This document shows, one piece after another, positions 12,730 to 17,146 of a stretch of 17,146 nucleotides of DNA. Each line of letters opens with the position of its first letter. The first letter of the stretch is position 1. The DNA is taken from assembly GCA_051748565.1 (NCBI GenBank), contig JBNJHN010000040.1, positions 1-17,146 on the forward strand, written 5' to 3'. Origin of the DNA: SKPH01 sp051748565 (lineage in GTDB: Bacteria > Bacillota > Dethiobacteria > DTU022). The notes under the pieces are model-generated. The model saw nothing but the letters and a program-made list of their open reading frames with translations. It searched no databases and was not told where the DNA came from. A program made the position numbers and the translations under genes.

Positions 12730-12910
12730 GACGAGAGTTTTTAGCTTCCATGCTGGCTGTCAGGCCCTGTATTTACACGGCCGGAATTCGTGTTATCGGG
12801 TACCATGACCTGTTATATTAAACCGAAATAGGATATTATAAAACCAGGTCCAGACTTACCTGGCAATGCATTTTGAATTTCCAATTTCTTAAATGGACGG
12901 GGTGTTTTTT

Positions 12911-13987
12911 ATGCTCGGTTATATAAAAAAGTTTGTTATTTTAGCCATTATTTTTCTCTCGGTATTGTTTGTCCTCTTTGTAATCAACCAAACTAACCAG
13001 GTTGTAAATCTTGCCGGTAATGTCCATCCCCTGCTGGGTCAAATTGTGCTCTTTACCCTGCTTGCAGTTTATTCCGCTATAATTGTCATACCACTGGTGG
13101 CAATTCTGAAGAGACCGGCAGTTCTATTTCCTCCGGAAGATACTGAAGGTGAGGCTTACAGGGCTTTCATCGAAAAACTGGCAGCAAGACTTAAAAAGAA
13201 CCCCAATGTTGAAACTGCCGATATTAATCCTGATGATATATCATCTATGGAAGAAGCTCTGAAAGGTTTAAATAATAAGGCCGATGATAGTATCAAGTCG
13301 GCAGCTGCGAACGTTTTTATCATGACGGCGATTTCACAATACGGCGCCCTCGACGCAGTTATTGTTGCCCTGGCCCAGTTCCGCATGATCTGGCAGGTAA
13401 CCCTGCTTTATAACCAACGCCCTTCCCTGCGAGAGTTAACCTACCTCTATGGCAACGTATTCGCCACCGCCTTTCTGGCAACGCGGATTGAGAATTTAGA
13501 CCTCCTGGAAGACCAGCTGGAGCCGGTAATCGCTTCCATCATGGGCAGCTCTTTTTCTTCTATGACACCGGCTTTAAACACTGCAGCAAATATTATAACC
13601 AATTCTGTAATCCAGGGTTCGGCCAACGCTTACCTGACCCTCAGGGTTGGAGTAATCACCAAAAACTACTGTGCCTCCCTGACCAGGCAGGATAGAAGTC
13701 AGCTGCGCCGCATTGCTGCAATCCAGGCTGCTGCCTTGCTGACAAAAGTCCTCGGATCATCAACCTATAACGTTACCAAGGCTGTTATCCGGGCTACGGC
13801 AAAAACAGGGAAGAGGCCTTTTCGCTACGGACAAGATGTTGTTACCAGATCGTCGAGAAAAACCTGGGATGCCGGAAAGACAACCCTGCGCAAGAGCGAA
13901 GCGCTGGTTAAACGCCTTGGTTTGTCCTTGAAGGACAGCGGTAAGAGATTCAGGCTTTACTTTGTCAAGCCGAAATCTGAAAAATAG
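12911..13987 (+). CDS. DUF697 (YcjF-like) membrane protein
   Basis: About 358 residues. Two N-terminal membrane segments (about residues 7-27 and 40-65) precede a charged cytoplasmic stretch. A DUF697-like domain follows, with AISQYGALDAVIVALAQFRMIWQVTLLYNQRPS and LRELTYLYGNVFATAF, then a second hydrophobic helical region (SIMGSSFSSMTPALNTAANI, GSANAYLTLRVGVITKNYC) and a basic tail. DUF697 proteins occur with GTPases and in YcjF-type membrane proteins; their role is poorly known. The ATG at 12911 has GGGGTG a few nt upstream and begins right before the membrane segment. An in-frame ATG at 12893 is possible but has no ribosome binding site. It appears to be alone in its transcription unit and converges with the next gene. 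Confidence 0.75.
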   Translation: MLGYIKKFVILAIIFLSVLFVLFVINQTNQVVNLAGNVHPLLGQIVLFTLLAVYSAIIVIPLVAILKRPAVLFPPEDTEGEAYRAFIEKLAARLKKNPNVETADINPDDISSMEEALKGLNNKADDSIKSAAANVFIMTAISQYGALDAVIVALAQFRMIWQVTLLYNQRPSLRELTYLYGNVFATAFLATRIENLDLLEDQLEPVIASIMGSSFSSMTPALNTAANIITNSVIQGSANAYLTLRVGVITKNYCASLTRQDRSQLRRIAAIQAAALLTKVLGSSTYNVTKAVIRATAKTGKRPFRYGQDVVTRSSRKTWDAGKTTLRKSEALVKRLGLSLKDSGKRFRLYFVKPKSEK

Positions 13988-14009
13988 GACAGGCTTTTTG
14001 CAGCCGGTA

Positions 14010-15038
14010 TTACCCGGTCTCCCTGATTACGTGCGGTCCGATTGCAGAAAGGTTTTTACACCCGGTCAGAAGCATTGCTCTTTTTAGCTCATTATGGAAT
14101 TGCTTGTATAAAAGGCTTACACCTTCCCTGCCTCCTCCGACTGCGGCAATTGCAACAGGGCGGCCAATCAGAACGGCTTCGGCGCCCAGGGCAAGAGCCT
14201 TAAGCACATCCTCTCCTGAGCGAATGCCGCCGTCTATAAAGATCCTTACAGCCCCTTTAACCGCTGCTGCTATTTCAGGCAGCACTTCTGCCGTCCCCGG
14301 TGTAGAATCCAGGGCCCTGCCGCCGTGGTTTGAAACTACTATTCCTGCCGCCCCGCCGTCAACGGCTTTAACAGCTTCATCAGCAGTCATAATTCCTTTC
14401 AGGATTACCGGCAGAGTTGTGCTTCCGGTGATTTTTTTAAGTTTCAAAACAGAGAGAGGACCAACCTGCTGGTTAACCCGGTTAAGGTTTTCAAAGCCGG
14501 CGGCATCGATATCAATTCCTACGGCAGTAACACCACTTTCTTCGGCTTTCTTTATGCGCTTGATTATTTCACCCGGTTCCCGCGGTTTGATAATAGGAAT
14601 GCCCTTGCCCCCGGCAAGTTCCTGTATGGCCAGCAGGCCCATTCCGTAAAGGGGCGGATCAGGGGAATCCCCGGTAAAGGCGAGCACAGCGGCAGTTTCC
14701 GCGCCGGCCACCTGGTCGCAGATAAATTCATAATCATCTACGTTTGCTAAAAAGTTGTAAGTGGTCTCACACATTGGTGCCCCCATGACCGGCAAAGCAA
14801 GCTTGATCCCGAAGAGCTCATAACTTGTATCGGGAACAGCTGCCCGATGTATAGTGCGCAGGTTTAACAGGATCCTGTCGAAAGCGGCTTTGTTTCGTTT
14901 AAAACCGGTCCGGTTGCCCCTGCCTCCCATGCCGGGCACCCCGCTGATACAGAATCTGCCGTCGCAAACAGGACATACCAGGCAGATCCCTTTCAGGCGC
15001 TGGCGGGCAACGTCATGAATTTCTTTTAAATTAGCCAT
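14010..15038 (-). CDS. FMN-dependent alpha-hydroxy-acid oxidising protein with N-terminal four-Cys motif
   Basis: This 342-residue TIM-barrel protein belongs to the lactate/glycolate oxidase (FMN-dependent alpha-hydroxy-acid dehydrogenase) family. The active-site SNHGGRALD contains the catalytic base His238 and an Arg. Lys214 (VILKGI) contacts FMN, and DGGIRSGEDVLKALALGAEA (from 269) with IGRP binds the FMN phosphate. The N-terminus has CLVCPVCDGRFC (Cys19, 22, 25, 30), absent from classical oxidases but common in anaerobe homologues. It could bind an iron-sulfur cluster or zinc; this is inference. In an anaerobe it more likely passes electrons to a carrier than to oxygen. The substrate is unknown. 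It is transcribed in the same direction as, and just downstream of, the alpha/beta hydrolase gene (52 bp). Confidence 0.88.
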   Translation of the reverse strand: MANLKEIHDVARQRLKGICLVCPVCDGRFCISGVPGMGGRGNRTGFKRNKAAFDRILLNLRTIHRAAVPDTSYELFGIKLALPVMGAPMCETTYNFLANVDDYEFICDQVAGAETAAVLAFTGDSPDPPLYGMGLLAIQELAGGKGIPIIKPREPGEIIKRIKKAEESGVTAVGIDIDAAGFENLNRVNQQVGPLSVLKLKKITGSTTLPVILKGIMTADEAVKAVDGGAAGIVVSNHGGRALDSTPGTAEVLPEIAAAVKGAVRIFIDGGIRSGEDVLKALALGAEAVLIGRPVAIAAVGGGREGVSLLYKQFHNELKRAMLLTGCKNLSAIGPHVIRETG

Positions 15039-15090
15039 TTAATGCCCTCCTGACCAAGGTTGCTTCCAGGTAAAGGTTAAGTATTATTAA

Positions 15091-15846
15091 TTAATTTTCC
15101 CTAAAAACACTGCAGATAATTTCGATAACCTCATCATTGCCCAGGCTGCTGGGGCCGTCATTATCCTGCAGACCGTAGCTGCCAAAATCAGAATGGTTTA
15201 ACCCCTCAAACTCTAATATTGATGCATTCCGAGGAAGATTTGACTTTGCATCCCTGTAGTTGTCCCAGTTAATTACACCGTCCTGCAGACCTATAACCGA
15301 AACAACAGGCCCTTCAAATCCCCCGATATATTGATCGCAATATGAACCAAAGATAAATAGACCGTATACATTTTCCGGATTATCGGCAACGAACCTGCAG
15401 GCCGAAATGCCGCCCAGTGAGTGGCCGCCAACCCAGGCCTGCTCAAGATCGTATTTATCTATTATCCTGCCGGCAGCATTAATATCGAATATGGCTGCAT
15501 TGAAAGGTGCCTTGATGATATAAATATTTGTCTGCAGGCAGGCAGCCGTGCGCCCCATCTTATAGAGATAAGCTTCCGGGTCAACCAACCCGCCCGGGTA
15601 ATAAATTATCGGCGGCTGCCCAGGTTTGAAGTCGGCCGGCCTGATCAAAAAGTAGCTGCTATCCTCGCTGATGGTTACAGTATCATCTGCCATTATCAAG
15701 GCCAGATAGTTGGCGTCCGCCTGCCTGGTTTGGGTCTGAACATATAACCAGGAAGCTCCTGCGCCCAGGACAATTAGGATCAGTCCGATCACAGCAGCTT
15801 TCTTGATGATATTTTTAAGTCGGCTCGGCCTATTTTGGCCTGGCAA
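15091..15846 (-). CDS. Membrane-anchored alpha/beta hydrolase
   Basis: The protein has an N-terminal membrane anchor (LKNIIKKAAVIGLILIVLGA) followed by an extracytoplasmic alpha/beta-hydrolase domain of the Abhydrolase_5 type. The oxyanion region is IIYYPGGLVDPEAY. The nucleophile elbow GGHSLGG supplies Ser143, with an acid in GLQDGV (Asp189) and the catalytic His218 in GLNHSDFG. All triad residues are present; the substrate is unknown. The open frame extends to an ATG at 15951, but the extra 35 residues look non-coding and have no ribosome binding site. I prefer the TTG at 15844-15846, which lies five nt after a G-rich run. An eight-C homopolymer (15853-15860) just upstream makes the exact start uncertain. 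Confidence 0.75.
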   Translation of the reverse strand: MPGQNRPSRLKNIIKKAAVIGLILIVLGAGASWLYVQTQTRQADANYLALIMADDTVTISEDSSYFLIRPADFKPGQPPIIYYPGGLVDPEAYLYKMGRTAACLQTNIYIIKAPFNAAIFDINAAGRIIDKYDLEQAWVGGHSLGGISACRFVADNPENVYGLFIFGSYCDQYIGGFEGPVVSVIGLQDGVINWDNYRDAKSNLPRNASILEFEGLNHSDFGSYGLQDNDGPSSLGNDEVIEIICSVFREN

Positions 15847-16086
15847 TACAATCCCCCCCCATGTCGTCAGGGCCGCTACCCTTTGATAAAGCAGCCTGCA
15901 GCGCTGAAGTTCAGCAGAAGCGATGAAAGCAGCGGCTAAGTCATGGCACATGAAAATTACTGCAAATCTACATTTAATTAATTATACAGCCGACTCTTTT
16001 TACCTGCCAGGATGAGGTTAATCTATTAATATCCATGCTAATTTCTGATGGGAATAATGATCAACGGAATTGTGGGTGATCGTTCA

Positions 16087-16115
16087 TTGGCAATAGTCAA
16101 AAAATAAAGTATAAT
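16087..16115 (+). promoter_or_regulatory. Sigma-A promoter for the GYD-domain gene
   Basis: TTGGCA (16087-16092), 17-nt spacer, TATAAT (16110-16115), giving a leader of about 100 nt. The leader contains ATCGGCCA twice, but I see no riboswitch in it. The rest of 15952-16219 holds nothing else recognisable. Confidence 0.75.
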
Positions 16116-16219
16116 GAATTTATTATATTTGGAATCGGCCAGGTTTATGCATTGGATGCAGGCAAGATGAATTGAATAGACGTGTTTATCGGCCATAACT
16201 CCAGAAAGGAGGATTTATA

Positions 16220-16495
16220 ATGAGTCTTTACCTGATGTATGGCAAGTACCAGACGGGCACCAGTAAGGATATCAGCGCCGAGCGAACAGAAAAGGCCAGG
16301 CAGATAATTGAAGAAAATGGCGGTACTCTTAAAGCCGGTTACGCGGTGCTGGGCAGATCCGATCTGCTTTTTATCGTCGATTTTCCGGACATTGCCGGTG
16401 TGGTCAAAACCTCTTTGACGATGAAGGATATGTTTGGCATTAGTTTTTCCACAAACGGTGCGATGACCATTGAAGAATTTGACAAACTTTTTTAA
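16220..16495 (+). CDS. GYD domain-containing protein
   Basis: This 91-residue single-domain protein matches the GYD family (PF08734), a ferredoxin-like alpha+beta fold of unknown function. It has MSLYLMYGKYQTGTSKDIS, a helix with RTEKARQIIEENGG, then LKAGYAVLGRSDLLFIVDFPD and an MTIEEFDKL end. The fold resembles dimeric alpha/beta-barrel proteins; no catalytic role is known. AAAGGAGG lies nine nt before the ATG, a sigma-A promoter is upstream, and a strong terminator follows, so it is a single-gene unit. Confidence 0.9.
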   Translation: MSLYLMYGKYQTGTSKDISAERTEKARQIIEENGGTLKAGYAVLGRSDLLFIVDFPDIAGVVKTSLTMKDMFGISFSTNGAMTIEEFDKLF

Positions 16496-16518
16496 ATTAA
16501 CGCAGCTTATTTATGCTC

Positions 16519-16559
16519 AGGGTAAAACAGCATGAATGTTTCTGTTTTGCCCTTATTTT
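16519..16559 (+). terminator. Rho-independent terminator after the GYD gene
   Basis: AGGGTAAAACAG (16519-16530) pairs with CTGTTTTGCCCT (16542-16553) through 12 bp with one G-U pair. It is followed by TATTTT. It lies 24 bp after the GYD stop. Confidence 0.8.
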
Positions 16560-16594
16560 CATGCCCGGATCCCCAAAGTGAAGGATTTGATTCT

Positions 16595-17107
16595 ATGAAA
16601 CTAAGACCGGCAGGCATTGATGATATGGCTGTCTTGAAGAAATGGGACGCCAAAAAACATGTTATTGAGGCCAGCGGTGATGATGAGCCATATGATTGGG
16701 ATAATGAAATTCCCCGCAGGGTTGATTGGAGGGAAATACTAATCGCCGAAATGGATGACAAGCCCATCGGCGCTATCGTAATTATCGATCCTGAATTAGA
16801 AGAGACCCATTTTTGGGGGGATGTAGAGCCGAACCTGCGGGCAATCGATATCTGGATTGGGGAAGAATCAGATCTAAACCGTGGTTATGGAACCCGAATG
16901 ATGACCCTCGCCCTGGAAAACTGCTTTGATAACCCGCAGGTAAAAGGTGTTATTGTCGATCCACTGGTTAGTAATACCGGAGCGATTCGTTTTTATGAAC
17001 ATATGGGTTTCAGACGTATTGGCCGCCGCAGCTTTGAAGGCGATGATTGCTTTGTCTACAGACTGGAGAGAAGAGACTGGCTTAAACGAAAAATAAGGAT
17101 GGTGTAA
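16595..17107 (+). CDS. GNAT family N-acetyltransferase, AAC(6')-like
   Basis: This 170-residue acetyltransferase starts MKLRPAGIDDMAVLKKWD. It has the DIWIGEESDLNRGYGTRMM segment, whose RGYGTR is the acetyl-CoA pyrophosphate-binding loop, then VIVDPLVSNTGAIRFYEHMG and FRRIGRR. The pattern is that of the Acetyltransf_8 group that includes aminoglycoside 6'-N-acetyltransferases and many chromosomal enzymes of unknown substrate. Resistance cannot be inferred. I chose the ATG at 16595, with AAGGA nine nt upstream. The earlier in-frame ATG at 16532 lies inside the loop of the preceding terminator and has no ribosome binding site. Confidence 0.87.
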   Translation: MKLRPAGIDDMAVLKKWDAKKHVIEASGDDEPYDWDNEIPRRVDWREILIAEMDDKPIGAIVIIDPELEETHFWGDVEPNLRAIDIWIGEESDLNRGYGTRMMTLALENCFDNPQVKGVIVDPLVSNTGAIRFYEHMGFRRIGRRSFEGDDCFVYRLERRDWLKRKIRMV

Positions 17108-17120
17108 GGTTTTAAGTGAG

Positions 17121-17143
17121 CGATCGCACTTTCTCCGCGATCG
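17121..17143. terminator. Hairpin at window end, possible terminator of the acetyltransferase gene
   Basis: CGATCGC (17121-17127) pairs with GCGATCG (17137-17143) around a 9-nt loop, 14 bp after the acetyltransferase stop. The window ends before any U-tract could be seen. Confidence 0.35.
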
Positions 17144-17146
17144 GGC

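Overview
The window looks like a chromosomal segment of a Gram-positive, endospore-forming, probably anaerobic member of the Firmicutes (Clostridia in the broad sense). The evidence is a clear SpoVS, a SigI/RsgI sigma/anti-sigma pair, canonical sigma-A promoters with 17-18 bp spacers, strong AAGGAGG-type ribosome binding sites and frequent GTG/TTG starts. No phage genes, transposases, tRNAs, rRNAs or CRISPR arrays were seen. There is one 100-N assembly gap at 12128-12227.

Layout. (1) 1-4500: a GlsB/YeaQ-type small membrane protein, then a locus of the arsenosugar-type 'rSAM/selenodomain' set. A MerA-like flavoprotein and a family 2 glycosyltransferase run leftward from one promoter. An ArsS-like radical SAM protein and a DUF2064 nucleotidyl/glycosyltransferase run rightward. 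A decayed Cys-rich reading frame follows, ending before a hairpin. (2) 4500-9040: household genes: a small membrane protein, spoVS, a flavodoxin-family protein whose Shine-Dalgarno is separated from its start by a hairpin, a pirin, a THUMP-type rRNA methyltransferase, and a dihydrodipicolinate synthase-family aldolase with a perfect 34-bp palindrome in its leader. (3) 9160-12730: the most interesting part, an envelope-signalling island. SigI and RsgI are translationally coupled and followed by a secreted repeat protein. The same SigI-type promoter (GACCACC, 18 nt, CGAATATAT) precedes both sigI and the secreted protein. Facing it is a paralogous secreted protein with a long Glu-Asp-Pro repeat and an Asn-Gly tail. 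That gene has a sigma-A promoter, a palindrome over its -35, and a leader that reads as a class I cyclic-di-GMP riboswitch. (4) 12890-17146: a DUF697-type membrane protein, an FMN-dependent alpha-hydroxy-acid oxidising protein with a four-Cys N-terminus, a membrane-anchored alpha/beta hydrolase, a GYD-domain protein and a GNAT acetyltransferase.

Inferred working model for the island: two related exported proteins share a signal peptide region and a ~50-residue module. One is driven by a transmembrane SigI/RsgI signal and the other by intracellular c-di-GMP. This would couple envelope or surface composition to two separate inputs. The promoter pair, the riboswitch core and the shared module are read directly from sequence; their joint function is inference.
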